A stretch of DNA of 49,078 nucleotides from Spirochaetota bacterium (GCA_018816345.1 JAHIWG010000128.1:1-49078); one strand, 5' to 3'; shown: positions 25,833 to 33,963, numbered from the stretch's first letter. A program made the numbers and translations. Notes: generated by a model from the sequence alone, not told the origin.

Positions 25833-25903
25833 CGCTAGGGCGGCGCGGCCAAGCAAGCCGCGCGGCCAGAAGCGCTATAATCGATTACACGCGTCCTCGA
25901 CCC

Positions 25904-25932
25904 TTCATAATAGCCGGTAATCTGGGTATACT
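25904..25932 (+). promoter_or_regulatory. Promoter of the YbjN-like/ClpA-like operon
   Basis: TTCATA (25904-25909), 17-base spacer and TATACT (25927-25932), about 33 bases before the GTG at 25966, which has AAGGAG at 25955-25960. A perfect TATAAT at 25876-25881 in the same divergent gap could be a second promoter. Confidence 0.55.
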
Positions 25933-25965
25933 ATCCGTAGATACCGTGGACATAAAGGAGCGAGC

Positions 25966-26532
25966 GTGGCGACGACGCTTTCGACGATCGAATCATATAT
26001 GGTAGCCGAAGGCCTCAAATACTCCCAGCACGACGATTACCTGCGCACGAGCTTCGCGACCGACCTGTACAAGGATCAGGACGGCGACTCGAGCGTCTTC
26101 ATAATCGCGCGCGTCGAGGAGGACGGCGAGTACTTCAAGCTGATGGCCCCGAACCTCTACCACTACCCCCCGGACGGCCCCAATACCTCGGAGGTATTCC
26201 GGATACTGCTCGGCGTCTGCTGGCGATCCAAGCTCATCAAGTACGAGTACGACGAGCGGGACGGAGAGATCCGGGCCATAGTCGAATTCCCCCTGGAGGA
26301 CGCTCCCCTCAGCTCGAAGCAGTTCCTACGCTGCCTGAACGGCCTCGTGCAGATAATCGACGAGTACCACGAGGCCATCGCCCTGGCCATCGGCGGCTCG
26401 GAGGCCTCCCTGGACGAGGCCGAGGAGACCGCCGACAATATACGCAGGGCCGACCGCATCATGAGGGCGGCCGGCATAGATAAGGCGAGAGCCTCCGCCG
26501 ATCCCGGCGGGGCGATACGATTCGAGGAGTGA
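25966..26532 (+). CDS. YbjN-like protein (type III chaperone-like fold), partner of the ClpA-like ATPase
   Basis: Start is GTG 25966 with AAGGAG upstream. The 188-residue protein has an alpha/beta layout typical of YbjN and type III secretion chaperones. It starts with an N-terminal helix (TIESYMVAEGLKY), then strands (SSVFIIARVEED, YFKLMAPNLYHYP), a helix (SEVFRILLGVCWRSKLIKYEYD), a strand (IRAIVEFPLED) and a helix (KQFLRCLNGLVQIIDEYHEAI). The C-terminal 40 residues are acidic and charged. The assignment is by pattern, not clear identity. Its stop lies 2 bases before the start of the ClpA-like gene, so the two are probably co-translated; I infer that it is an adaptor or substrate-presenting protein for that ATPase. 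Confidence 0.7.
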   Translation: MATTLSTIESYMVAEGLKYSQHDDYLRTSFATDLYKDQDGDSSVFIIARVEEDGEYFKLMAPNLYHYPPDGPNTSEVFRILLGVCWRSKLIKYEYDERDGEIRAIVEFPLEDAPLSSKQFLRCLNGLVQIIDEYHEAIALAIGGSEASLDEAEETADNIRRADRIMRAAGIDKARASADPGGAIRFEE

Positions 26533-26534
26533 GC

Positions 26535-28745
26535 ATGTCGAGATACGACAAGTATTCCGAGAGCGCGCTCGACGTCCTCGTCAAGACCCAGGACATAGCG
26601 CTGCGCGGCGCGGTGGGAGAGACCGGGTACAGGGACCTGGCGGAAGCCCTGATGCTGTTCGACCTGCCCGACATCATCGCGATAGCCAAGAGCAATAACG
26701 CCGTCGTCGACGTGGAGCTCATAAAGTCCCTGAACGAGCGCATCCAGTCGAGCGCCCCTAGGGAAGTGGACGGCCCGATCAAGATCTCGGGCGAGTTCCG
26801 GTCGATACTCGACAAGGCGGAGGCCCTCGCCGGCGACGCCAAGGTCGAGCCCTCGCACCTGATACGCGCGGCGTGGCCGACCATCAAGGACGAGCTAGCG
26901 CATTTCTTCCGCCTGGAGGCCGCTCCGTCCCTGGCCATCCCCGCCGACGAGATAGACCTGCCCGAGATAGGCCCGCGCGCGAAGCCGAGCGAGGCCGTGG
27001 CCGCCCTGCTGCGCTTCGGGGACGAGCTGACCGCGGCGGACGCGGACTTCCCGGTATTCGGCAGGGAAGCGGAGCTCGACGCCCTGACTTCGGTGCTCCT
27101 CAAATTCTGGAAGCCCAATCCCCTCATAATAGGCGAGTCAGGCGTAGGCAAGACGGCCCTGGTGCAGGGCCTGGCCATGCGTATAAAGTCGGGAGCCGTG
27201 CCCGAGAGGCTACGCTCGGCCCGCGTCTTCGAGGTACGCGTCTCCGAGCTGCTCTCGGGGACCGCCATGCACGGGGCCCTCGAGGAGAACGTGAGCCAGC
27301 TCATCGAGGCGGCGGAGAGCCTGCCGGAGGCGTACCTCTTCATAGACGAGATACACCAGATCGTCCCGGGCTTCGCCAACAACCCCATATCCGAGGTCCT
27401 GAAGCCCGCGCTCTCGTCTGGCAGGATACGCTGCATAGGCGCCACCACCAGCGCCGACTATACGCGCTACCTGGAGAAGGACTCGGCGCTTCTACGGCGC
27501 TTCCAGACTATCCTCGTGAAGGAACCCGACGAGGACGCCCTGGGACGCATCGTCTCCGGCGTCGTACCGAGGCTGGAGCGCCATTACGGCATTAGCATCC
27601 CGGAACCCGTGAGGGCCCGCGCCCTCGAGGTCGCGAGACGCTACCTCCCGATGAAGCGCTTCCCGGACAAGGCGCTCGACGTGCTCGACAGGGCCGCCTC
27701 GAAGGCGGTGTTCGCGGGAGAGCCTTCCCTCGACGAGCGCCGGCTCCTCGACGCCGTCAAGGACATCGCGAACGTCGTAGTCGAGCCCGGGCTCGACGAG
27801 GCCAGCGGCCTGGCGGGACTCGAGGCGGCGATAGCGAAGGACGTGCTCAGGCAGGACGAGGCTATAGGCGCGGTGGCCCAGGCGGTCAGGGTCGCGAAGA
27901 TGCGCCTCGACCCGCGCAGGAACCGCCCCAACGGGGCCTTCCTCCTGACCGGCCCCACGGGCGTCGGGAAGACCGCGTTCGCCGAGAGCCTGGCCAAGGC
28001 CCTGTCCGGCCGCGACGACGCGCTGTTCCGCATAGACATGAGCGAATTCTCCGACGGCCATACGGCGGCTCGCCTGCTCGGGGCGCCTCCAGGCTACATA
28101 GGCTACGACGACGCCCCTCTCCTGTCCCGCGCCGTGGACGCCTGCGCCGGCGGCGTGCTGCTCCTCGACGAGTTCGAGAAGGCCCACCCGCAGGTCCACA
28201 GGATATTCCTCCAGATACTGGACGCGGGCCGCGCCACCGACGCGACCGGCCGCACGCTGTCATTCTCCTCGCTCACCATCATAGCCACGTGCAACGTGGG
28301 CGGCGACTCGGGCCCGGCCCTCGGCTTCTTATCGGGGTCGGAGGCGGAGGCCCTCGCTGCCTCGGGCAAGGCCCCGATGACGGCCCTGCGCAAGGCCTTC
28401 CCCGTGGAGCTCCTGAACCGCTTCGACGCGATAGTGCCGTTCAGGGCCCTCGACAGGGGCGACGCCAGGGCGATCCTCTCGAGCGTCATACTCCGGGATG
28501 CCAACGCCAACCTTAAGCGGGAGTACGGTATCGAGCTTGCCTTCTCCGAAGAGGCCCTCGACCTCGTGCTCGCCTCGGGCTATTCGGTGGAATTCGGCGT
28601 CAGGGACCTGCAGAGAGCCTTCAGGCGGCTCGTCTCCGTGCCGCTCGCGTCGATGGTAGCCAAGGTCGCCGGTTCCGGGAGCCTCCTCGTAGGCGCGGCC
28701 GGCGACGCGCTCCTATTCGGCGCCCAGGAACAAATCGCGGAATAG
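26535..28745 (+). CDS. ClpA-like double AAA+ unfoldase
   Basis: ATP-dependent protein unfoldase with two AAA+ modules. ATG 26535 is favoured over GTG 26529 because GAGGAG lies 5 bases upstream. The first ~165 residues are a divergent N-domain. D1 has Walker A GESGVGKT (about residue 200), Walker B YLFIDEIH and SALLRRFQ. D2 has GPTGVGKT (about 473), VLLLDEFEKAHPQV and the arginine-finger region ELLNRFDAI. The ClpB middle coiled coil is absent. Between Walker B and the last motif lies ALGFLSG, whose LGF fits the [LIV]-G-[FL] loop by which ClpA/ClpX dock on ClpP, so it may feed a protease. No clpP or clpS is adjacent; the YbjN-like gene takes the adaptor position. Confidence 0.88.
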   Translation: MSRYDKYSESALDVLVKTQDIALRGAVGETGYRDLAEALMLFDLPDIIAIAKSNNAVVDVELIKSLNERIQSSAPREVDGPIKISGEFRSILDKAEALAGDAKVEPSHLIRAAWPTIKDELAHFFRLEAAPSLAIPADEIDLPEIGPRAKPSEAVAALLRFGDELTAADADFPVFGREAELDALTSVLLKFWKPNPLIIGESGVGKTALVQGLAMRIKSGAVPERLRSARVFEVRVSELLSGTAMHGALEENVSQLIEAAESLPEAYLFIDEIHQIVPGFANNPISEVLKPALSSGRIRCIGATTSADYTRYLEKDSALLRRFQTILVKEPDEDALGRIVSGVVPRLERHYGISIPEPVRARALEVARRYLPMKRFPDKALDVLDRAASKAVFAGEPSLDERRLLDAVKDIANVVVEPGLDEASGLAGLEAAIAKDVLRQDEAIGAVAQAVRVAKMRLDPRRNRPNGAFLLTGPTGVGKTAFAESLAKALSGRDDALFRIDMSEFSDGHTAARLLGAPPGYIGYDDAPLLSRAVDACAGGVLLLDEFEKAHPQVHRIFLQILDAGRATDATGRTLSFSSLTIIATCNVGGDSGPALGFLSGSEAEALAASGKAPMTALRKAFPVELLNRFDAIVPFRALDRGDARAILSSVILRDANANLKREYGIELAFSEEALDLVLASGYSVEFGVRDLQRAFRRLVSVPLASMVAKVAGSGSLLVGAAGDALLFGAQEQIAE

Positions 28746-28811
28746 GCTTGATTCTCGCGGGCCTTCCCGCAACACTGTATAGGAGCGAGAGGCGATGCGG
28801 AGGGAGTCCCG

Positions 28812-29348
28812 ATGGCGAAGCACGTGATTGACGAGATAGACGGATTCTACAGGATCATAGAGCTCAAGCCGTTCAGGCGCACGCAGGGGGTGTCCTTCGA
28901 CATCCTGCCTATGGAATTCCTGCCGCGCGTCGACGGCATAGATAGAGTGCTGCACACCCGCTTCGCGATATCGCCGGGCGGGGTCGGCGACGTCGAGCGC
29001 CCCTGGTACATGCACCCCTACCAGGAGGACAACCTGCTGGTGCTCCACGGCTCCAGGAGCGTCGACATCTTCACGATGAAGCATAAGCGCATGGAGTCGT
29101 TCATTGTCGAGCCGGAGCGCATAATACATAACGGCGAGGTCGTCTTCGACGGACCGGCGATGCTCGTGTGGCCCTGCGGGGTATTCCATCGCATCACGAC
29201 GGGCGAGGAAGGCTCAGCCTCGCTCAACTTCGCCGTCAGGCTAGAGGGCTTCGACATAAGGACGAATTTCAACGTCTACGACCTGGACATGGCCAGGTCC
29301 AAGACGACGCTGCTCAGGGCGGGGCACCTCGACCAGAGCCCCAGCTGA
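28812..29348 (+). CDS. Cupin-fold protein of unknown function
   Basis: A 178-residue single-domain protein with a beta-rich central part resembling a cupin: RPWYMHPYQEDNLLVLHGSRSVDIF for the first half and VVFDGPAMLVWPCGVFHRITTGEEG for the second. Histidines at MHPYQE and FHRI could bind a metal. No catalytic partner domain is fused. GGAGGGAG precedes the ATG at a good distance, so the gene is well translated from its own site 66 bases after the ClpA-like gene and may belong to that operon. Function cannot be read. Confidence 0.7.
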   Translation: MAKHVIDEIDGFYRIIELKPFRRTQGVSFDILPMEFLPRVDGIDRVLHTRFAISPGGVGDVERPWYMHPYQEDNLLVLHGSRSVDIFTMKHKRMESFIVEPERIIHNGEVVFDGPAMLVWPCGVFHRITTGEEGSASLNFAVRLEGFDIRTNFNVYDLDMARSKTTLLRAGHLDQSPS

Positions 29349-29367
29349 GCCCTAGCCGATCGCCTGC

Positions 29368-29688
29368 CTAGAGGATCGACCAGAGCGCGGCGACCGACGC
29401 CGCGAGCGCCGCTATGGCGACCAGCCATATCCATACGGGCAGGGGGGCGGCAGGCCCCGCTCGGCCGGCGGAGCGATACGGCGAGGCCGGTTCCTGGCCG
29501 CCCGGAGGCAGGCTGTAGCCGCAAACCGGGCATCCCGAGGCGAACTTAGCGGCGGACCCGGAGAAATCGCATCTGGGACAACGGACGGCGGAGAAGAAGC
29601 GTCCGCATTCAGGGCAGGCCCGCTCGTCCCGTCCGACCTCCGCGCCGCAATGCTCGCAGAAGAAGCGGGGGCCCTTACCCGGCCTCAG
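29368..29688 (-). CDS. Small zinc-ribbon protein with C-terminal membrane anchor, apparent CTG start
   Basis: Not an ATG/GTG/TTG frame, but clearly coding. After an apparent CTG start at 29688 the protein reads LRPGKGPRFFCEHCGAEV, then CPECGRFF, RCPRCDF and CPVCGYSL, that is four CxxC zinc knuckles. A Pro/Gly linker and one C-terminal transmembrane helix (PLPVWIWLVAIAALAAS) close the 106 residues. The only in-frame codons before PRFFC are CTG and non-start codons back to a TAA, so CTG overlapping the fmdB stop (CTGA) is the natural start; GAGGGA lies 6 bases upstream. Function is unknown; tail-anchored zinc ribbons of this sort are common. It is the second gene of an operon with the FmdB-type gene. 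Confidence 0.78.
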   Translation of the reverse strand: MRPGKGPRFFCEHCGAEVGRDERACPECGRFFSAVRCPRCDFSGSAAKFASGCPVCGYSLPPGGQEPASPYRSAGRAGPAAPLPVWIWLVAIAALAASVAALWSIL

Positions 29689-30071
29689 GCGGTTTCCCTC
29701 GCGGGAGCGGCCTTCGGGGCGGTCGCAGTAGCGGACTTCTCTCCCGAGGGCTTATCGCCGGCGGACTTCTCGCCGGCGGACTTCTCGCCGGCGGACTTAT
29801 CGCCGGAAGGCTTATCCCCGGAGGAAGACCCGCCCGAATTGGACGCATCGCCCGAGTTCGACTTCGCGGCCGCCGGGGCGGCGGAGTTCTTACCTCGCGA
29901 ATCGTTTACGTAGAACCCGGTTCCCTTGAATATGACTCCGGAACCGCCGAATATTATCCTGCGGACCGGCTTGCCGCATTCGGGACAATCCTTGACCGGA
30001 TCGTCGGACATATTCTGCACTCTCTCGAAGGAATACCCGCACGTTCTGCACTCGTACTCGTACGTCGGCAT
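29685..30071 (-). CDS. FmdB-family zinc-ribbon protein with pentapeptide-repeat tail
   Basis: The N-terminal ~60 residues are a typical FmdB putative regulatory domain: MPTYEYECRTCGYSFERVQ, then KDCPECGKPVRRIIFGGSG and FKGTGFYVND. The remainder is a low-complexity tail built from a five-residue unit of the form S/A-G-D/E-K-S/P, encoded by a 15-base tandem repeat. Family members are often called formamidase regulators but their role is not established. ACGAGG lies about 8 bases before the ATG. The stop overlaps the CTG start of the next gene. Confidence 0.88.
   Translation of the reverse strand: MPTYEYECRTCGYSFERVQNMSDDPVKDCPECGKPVRRIIFGGSGVIFKGTGFYVNDSRGKNSAAPAAAKSNSGDASNSGGSSSGDKPSGDKSAGEKSAGEKSAGDKPSGEKSATATAPKAAPARETA
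29731..29820. repeat. 15-base tandem repeat inside the FmdB gene
   Basis: Six consecutive 15-base units (consensus GCGGACTTCTCGCCG on the + strand), in frame, encoding the lysine/acid pentapeptide repeat. Two adjacent units (29761-29790) are identical, so copy number may vary. Confidence 0.85.
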
Positions 30072-30117
30072 TGAAAACCTCGTAAATCAGTCGATGTTGG
30101 ATGTGGCTATAACATAC

Positions 30118-30166
30118 CGATAAAGGAGGGTTCGAGTAAAGACTATCTCTCTCCTTGCCTTTATCG
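30118..30166. repeat. Interrupted palindrome in the fmdB leader
   Basis: CGATAAAGG (30118-30126) and CCTTTATCG (30158-30166) are perfect inverted copies around 31 bases, with four further possible inner pairs across a one-base bulge. It lies about 50-95 bases upstream of the FmdB start and would form a hairpin in its leader RNA. Confidence 0.6.
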
Positions 30167-30468
30167 CGCGTTAATGGCATTATACCCGTGAGAGCTACCC
30201 GGCTGGGCCGGTCCATCGCCGCTACGAGTCGTAGCCGCCGCCTAAGAGGATAGCTATCGCGACGCATGGAGGCGTTCGTTAAAAATGATGCGAAACACCC
30301 GATACCCCGTAGGACGCTGAGGGGAGTATCCCCGGACTCCTTCGTCCACCTAGCCCTCCCCTCCGCCATTCCGAATAGTCCATCACGAAGCATGACGCGA
30401 ACAGCGGCGCCGAAGGCGCGCTATAGCGCGTCGAATGCGCAGGAAGGCCCGTGCCCCTTTGGCAGGGC

Positions 30469-30525
30469 CGGACCGAGCGGCCGTAGCCGCGGCTTAATGA
30501 GCCGCGCTCCCCGGCGCCCGGTCCG
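30469..30525. repeat. Nested GC-rich hairpin upstream of the small ORF
   Basis: Outer stem CGGACCG (30469-30475) with CGGTCCG (30519-30525); inner stem CGCGGCT (30488-30494) with AGCCGCG (30500-30506). It ends 20 bases before the ATG at 30546. Confidence 0.55.
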
Positions 30526-30545
30526 TTAACGGAACGGAACATCGT

Positions 30546-30770
30546 ATGTACGTACTCTTCGAGCAACGCGAACAGGGCAAGCAAGGCTCGTCGTTCATCG
30601 ACGGGGCCTGGGACCGGTTCTACCGCGACCTCGACCGCATCCTCTCGCCGGGCGCCGTATCGCCGGGCGAGCCATCGGCCCCCGGCGGCGCCGCGGCGCT
30701 CGGCGAGCCGGCGGACGAGGCCGACGCCGAGTCAGGCGACGATACGGTCGTCGAATTCGGCGCGGCCTAG
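30546..30770 (+). CDS. Small hypothetical protein
   Basis: A 74-residue frame opening MYVLFEQREQGKQGSSFIDG with an amphipathic stretch (AWDRFYRDLDRIL) and then an acidic, Pro/Gly/Ala-rich tail. Third-position GC matches the neighbours and the frame ends 13 bases before the convergent gpsA, which supports a real gene. No Shine-Dalgarno sequence is obvious (GGAACGGAAC lies upstream) and I do not recognise a family. Confidence 0.45.
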   Translation: MYVLFEQREQGKQGSSFIDGAWDRFYRDLDRILSPGAVSPGEPSAPGGAAALGEPADEADAESGDDTVVEFGAA

Positions 30771-30783
30771 CGCCCGTCGCCCC

Positions 30784-31896
30784 CTACTTGCCGGCTAGCC
30801 CCCCGAGGTATTCCTCGATGAATTCCTTGGGGGTCAGCTCCTTGTCCAGGATGCGGTGCACGCCGCGGCAGATCGGCATGTCGAGCCGCTTCTGGTCAGC
30901 GAGGGCGCGCACGAAGCCGCTCGCCGGGGCGCCCTCGGGAAGGTACCCGAGCAGGTGTATCCTGCGAATCAAGTCGGCCGCGTCCTTGAACGGCGCGAGC
31001 GCGTCCTTCTCCACAATATCGCGGCCGAAGCGGCGGTTGCGCCCGTGCACGGAGCGGCAGGTCACGTCGAGGTCGCCCACGCCGGCTATGGACGTAAACG
31101 TCTCCGGGTGCGTCGCCCCGAGCGCCTGTCCGAAGGCCTGTATCTCGTTCAGCCCCGCCGCCAGCAGCATGGACTCGGTATTGTCCCCGAAATGGTTCGA
31201 CTCCGCCTTGAGCGCGTCGAGCATGCCGAAGGCTATGGCGACGACGTTCTTAACCGCGCCGCACACCTGCACCCCGACGACGTCGAGGGACGGGAACACG
31301 AGGAGCCGCCGGCTCTGGAGCAGCTCCCTCACCCGTATGGCGTTCCTGCCGTTGGAGCTGGCGGCCGCGAGCCCGGTCACGAGGCCGCGCGACACCTCCT
31401 CCGCGTGGCTCGGGCCCGAGACGTAGACGAGGTTACCGCGGTAGAAGCCGGGCAGGTAGTCCTCCAGCGTCTCGACGATGAGCCGGGGCCCCCTGTCCGT
31501 CTCGATGAAGCCCTTGGTGAGCACCGTTATGAGCGGCCGCCCCTCCATGATATCGGGCGACGTCAGGACGCGCTTGACGGCCGCCAGGAGGAACGGAGAC
31601 GGTACGCCGAGGAAGATGGCCTCCATGCCGTTAGCCGCGTCGAGGGGCTCCCCGCTAGCCCTTAGGTTATGCGGCAAGGCTACGCCGGGAAGGAAGGCCG
31701 AGTTCTCGTGCCTCTCGTTGATGGACGCGACTATCTCCGGCTCGCGGGCCCACATGGTGACGTCGTGGCCGTTCTCGGCGAGCGCCTTGGCGACGGCCGT
31801 ACCCCACGCGCCGGCTCCGAGCACGCCCACCTTCCTGCCCTTGGCCTTCCGGCCCGAGCGGGCCGACGGTAGCCGGATCTTCTTAGCTAGTTCCAT
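30784..31896 (-). CDS. gpsA: NAD(P)-dependent glycerol-3-phosphate dehydrogenase
   Basis: Cytoplasmic enzyme that reduces dihydroxyacetone phosphate to sn-glycerol-3-phosphate, the backbone precursor for phospholipids. The Rossmann motif is KVGVLGAGAWGTAVAKALA; substrate and catalytic parts are SGPSHAEEV, the catalytic lysine in CGAVKNVVAIAFG, and SIAGVGDLDVTC. The C-terminal helical domain is complete (PICRGVHRILDKE). The 370-residue length includes a basic N-terminal extension of about 20 residues ahead of the Rossmann fold; AAGG and GGG lie upstream of the ATG, so this start is acceptable. Confidence 0.95.
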   Translation of the reverse strand: MELAKKIRLPSARSGRKAKGRKVGVLGAGAWGTAVAKALAENGHDVTMWAREPEIVASINERHENSAFLPGVALPHNLRASGEPLDAANGMEAIFLGVPSPFLLAAVKRVLTSPDIMEGRPLITVLTKGFIETDRGPRLIVETLEDYLPGFYRGNLVYVSGPSHAEEVSRGLVTGLAAASSNGRNAIRVRELLQSRRLLVFPSLDVVGVQVCGAVKNVVAIAFGMLDALKAESNHFGDNTESMLLAAGLNEIQAFGQALGATHPETFTSIAGVGDLDVTCRSVHGRNRRFGRDIVEKDALAPFKDAADLIRRIHLLGYLPEGAPASGFVRALADQKRLDMPICRGVHRILDKELTPKEFIEEYLGGLAGK

Positions 31897-31985
31897 TCGC
31901 CCTACCTTCCATTTAACGGATCAGACACGATCCCGCGTTTCGTCATAGCGACCAGATAGTACCCAAAGACGGCGATATTGGCAAC

Positions 31986-32033
31986 GCGCCAGGGAATGCG
32001 CCAGGGAATGCGCAGGAGAACGCGCAGGAGAAC
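31986..32033. repeat. Four 12-base tandem units upstream of the DUF6765-like gene
   Basis: GCGCCAGGGAAT twice followed directly by GCGCAGGAGAAC twice, lying between the divergent gpsA and the gene at 32085. The two pairs differ by a few bases, as if the pair had duplicated in two steps. Confidence 0.8.
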
Positions 32034-32084
32034 GCGCCGTCGCGACTAGCCGAGGGACGCGCCCGTCCAGTACCTTACACGGAG

Positions 32085-33068
32085 ATGAACATAGAATTCC
32101 ATTATTACGCCGTCTACGCCCTCGCCCTCGAGGCCGGGTTCGACGAGCGGACGGCATTCCTGATGGCTCAGTCGTCCCAGGAGGTCGACGCCTCCACCTC
32201 GCCGCTGTCCTTCGAGGCGCCGAGGAGCCGCGTCGACGTAGCCGTCACGCAGAACTACCTATTCTGGGACGACTCGGTGAGGAGGGATATCTACCTCCCC
32301 TTCCATTTCGTGCCAGGCGACCCTGACGCCGCCGCCGCCGCCAGGGCCGACGGCGAGCGCAATCCCTACCTCGTCACGCCCAACTCGGATGCCGTCAAGA
32401 GCCTGCTCGTCGCGGCGTTCAAGGACAAGGACCCCTACCTGATGGGCGTCGCGGCCCACGCCTTCGCCGACAGCTGGGCCCACCAGAATTTCTGCGGCCT
32501 CCTCGATCCCTCAAACGCCCTCGGCTCCCAGTCCGCCGCCTCGGGGCTACCGCCCGCCGGCCACCTGCAGGCCCTGCGGTCCCCCGACGAGCCCGATGCC
32601 CGCTGGGACGACCCGAGGCTCGCTCCGGACAGGAGGACGGTCGTCAACGCCGAGAGGTTCGCGGCGGCGGCCAAGAAGCTATTCAGGTACATGAGGGTGT
32701 ATCTCGGCCGCTCGTTCAATGACGACGAGCTCGTCGTCGCGAGGCTCGAGGCGATCTGGGCCAAGGGCTCCAAGGACGAGAGGCTGTCAGATTACGTGAT
32801 CTGCTGGAACATCCGTCCGTACGAGCCTCGCCTCTGGCGCAGGGAAGCGGGGGCTCCGGAGGACCGGTCCCCGTTCGCGGGGATCCGCCACTACGACAAG
32901 GTAGCGTGGGCCAAGGGCCAGCTCTCGGGACTGGCCGGCATCCCGGTCTCGAGGCCCGTGCAGGCATCCTCCTCGTTCTACGGCACCGACCTGTACCGAT
33001 GGCACGAGGCGGCGCTCGAGCACAGGAAGCGCGCCCTCGCGATCATGGAGAGGAACGGCCTCTCGTGA
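32085..33068 (+). CDS. DUF6765-like protein
   Basis: The N-terminus (MNIEFHYYAVYALALEAGF, then AQSSQEVDAST) and the stretch AAHAFADSWAHQNFCGL are what I associate with DUF6765 proteins. The conserved histidines and aspartates at FHYY, QEVD and HAFADSWAH resemble the metal-ligand pattern of zinc-dependent phospholipase C/S1-type nucleases, so a metal-dependent hydrolase-like fold is possible. No signal peptide or transmembrane segment is seen. Only GGAG directly abutting the ATG is present, so initiation is unusual. The stop codon overlaps the GTG of the next gene (GTGA), so it works with, or at least is translated with, the lipoprotein downstream. Confidence 0.7.
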   Translation: MNIEFHYYAVYALALEAGFDERTAFLMAQSSQEVDASTSPLSFEAPRSRVDVAVTQNYLFWDDSVRRDIYLPFHFVPGDPDAAAAARADGERNPYLVTPNSDAVKSLLVAAFKDKDPYLMGVAAHAFADSWAHQNFCGLLDPSNALGSQSAASGLPPAGHLQALRSPDEPDARWDDPRLAPDRRTVVNAERFAAAAKKLFRYMRVYLGRSFNDDELVVARLEAIWAKGSKDERLSDYVICWNIRPYEPRLWRREAGAPEDRSPFAGIRHYDKVAWAKGQLSGLAGIPVSRPVQASSSFYGTDLYRWHEAALEHRKRALAIMERNGLS

Positions 33069-33952
33069 CCACTCCAGACGCCGCCCCCGGGAACCGTCGC
33101 CGGGCCTCGATAATCGCTACCGTCGCCATCGGCGTGGCCGGCCTCCTCGCGACCGCGTGCGCCACCGTGGTAAGCGCTCCGGCGTCCCTCGAGGCGGAGC
33201 GCTTCCTCCCGCCGGGAGCCCTGGCCTACGCTCGGCTGGACAAGGCGACGCTATCCGCGGCCCTCGCCCGCCTGCCCGACGCCGCTGGCGCGGCCGCGGT
33301 GGCGGACAGGACCGACTCGATGACGGTCGCCTTCGTCAGGCCGGGCGCGTCCTCCAAGGGCGGCCTCGTCGCCGTGGCCGAGGGACGCTACCCGGCGGGA
33401 GCCGCCTCCCTCAAGCTGTCTACAGATCCCGCTTGGCGCAGGAACGGCTCCGCGTGGGAGAGGAAGGACGGATCGCTCAGGCTGGCGTTCGCGCAAGGCG
33501 GCCGCGTCCTCGTCGGAACGGCTCCCATCGACGGGCTGCTAGCCGCGGCCGAGTCGCCTCATCCCTACCCCATACCCGAGCGCTGGGGAAGCGAGTGGTC
33601 CTCGGCCGTCGCCGTGTACCTGCCCGATCCCATGGCCTTGCTGAGGGAGCGCCTGCCGCTCGGCGACGGCGCCGTGCCCATGGTCGCCATGTTCCTATCG
33701 GGGCGCCCGCTAGCCGGGGGCGGATACAGCGCCTCGCTATCGTTCGAGTTCGAGACCGATAGGGCGGCCGTGGTGTTCGCGCCCCTGTGCAGGCTATTCT
33801 TCTACGCCGCGGCGACCGCCCTATGGCCCGAGCGTTCCGCCACCGTCCTGGACGAGGCAGCCTGGAAGACCGAGGGCCGCGTTGTACGGGCGACGGGACT
33901 ACCGCTCGAGGCCGACTCCTTCGCGGCCTTCGTAGGCATGGCCGGGCTCTGA
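33065..33952 (+). CDS. Predicted lipoprotein, coupled to the DUF6765-like gene
   Basis: The GTG at 33065 overlaps the upstream stop codon (GTGA) and gives a protein starting with a basic stretch (RRRAS), a hydrophobic segment and lipobox LLATAC. A longer frame to 32906 lies inside the upstream gene and is rejected. The 295-residue body has alternating beta/alpha character (LPPGALAYARLDKATLSAAL, GGRVLVGTAP) and the final part has a hydrophobic stretch (LCRLFFYAAATALW). I recognise no family. Confidence 0.72.
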   Translation: MTTPDAAPGNRRRASIIATVAIGVAGLLATACATVVSAPASLEAERFLPPGALAYARLDKATLSAALARLPDAAGAAAVADRTDSMTVAFVRPGASSKGGLVAVAEGRYPAGAASLKLSTDPAWRRNGSAWERKDGSLRLAFAQGGRVLVGTAPIDGLLAAAESPHPYPIPERWGSEWSSAVAVYLPDPMALLRERLPLGDGAVPMVAMFLSGRPLAGGGYSASLSFEFETDRAAVVFAPLCRLFFYAAATALWPERSATVLDEAAWKTEGRVVRATGLPLEADSFAAFVGMAGL

Positions 33953-33963
33953 GCCTTCGGGTT

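Larger units (their letters stand above)
30072..30545. other. 474-base non-coding stretch rich in inverted repeats
   Basis: No convincing gene on either strand; open frames here are short and of mixed composition. It holds a long interrupted palindrome (30118-30166), CTACGA-G-TCGTAG near 30220, GGGG-AGTAT-CCCC near 30325, the 14-base palindrome CGCGCTATAGCGCG (30417-30430) and a nested hairpin (30469-30525). A TATAAT on the - strand near 30173-30180 could start a long fmdB leader of about 100 bases. I do not recognise tRNA, tmRNA, SRP RNA or RNase P RNA. Confidence 0.6.

Noticed and set aside
26535-28745. ClpB or ClpV identity for the double AAA+ protein
   Set aside because: The middle coiled-coil domain of ClpB is absent, an LGF loop of ClpA type is present, and no type VI secretion genes are nearby.
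30131-30138. GGTTCGAG as a tRNA T-loop
   Set aside because: No matching acceptor or anticodon stems can be drawn around it on either strand.
30279-30584. 101-codon frame on the - strand across the non-coding stretch
   Set aside because: No ribosome site, no motif, mixed composition, and it overlaps the start of the better-supported small ORF at 30546.
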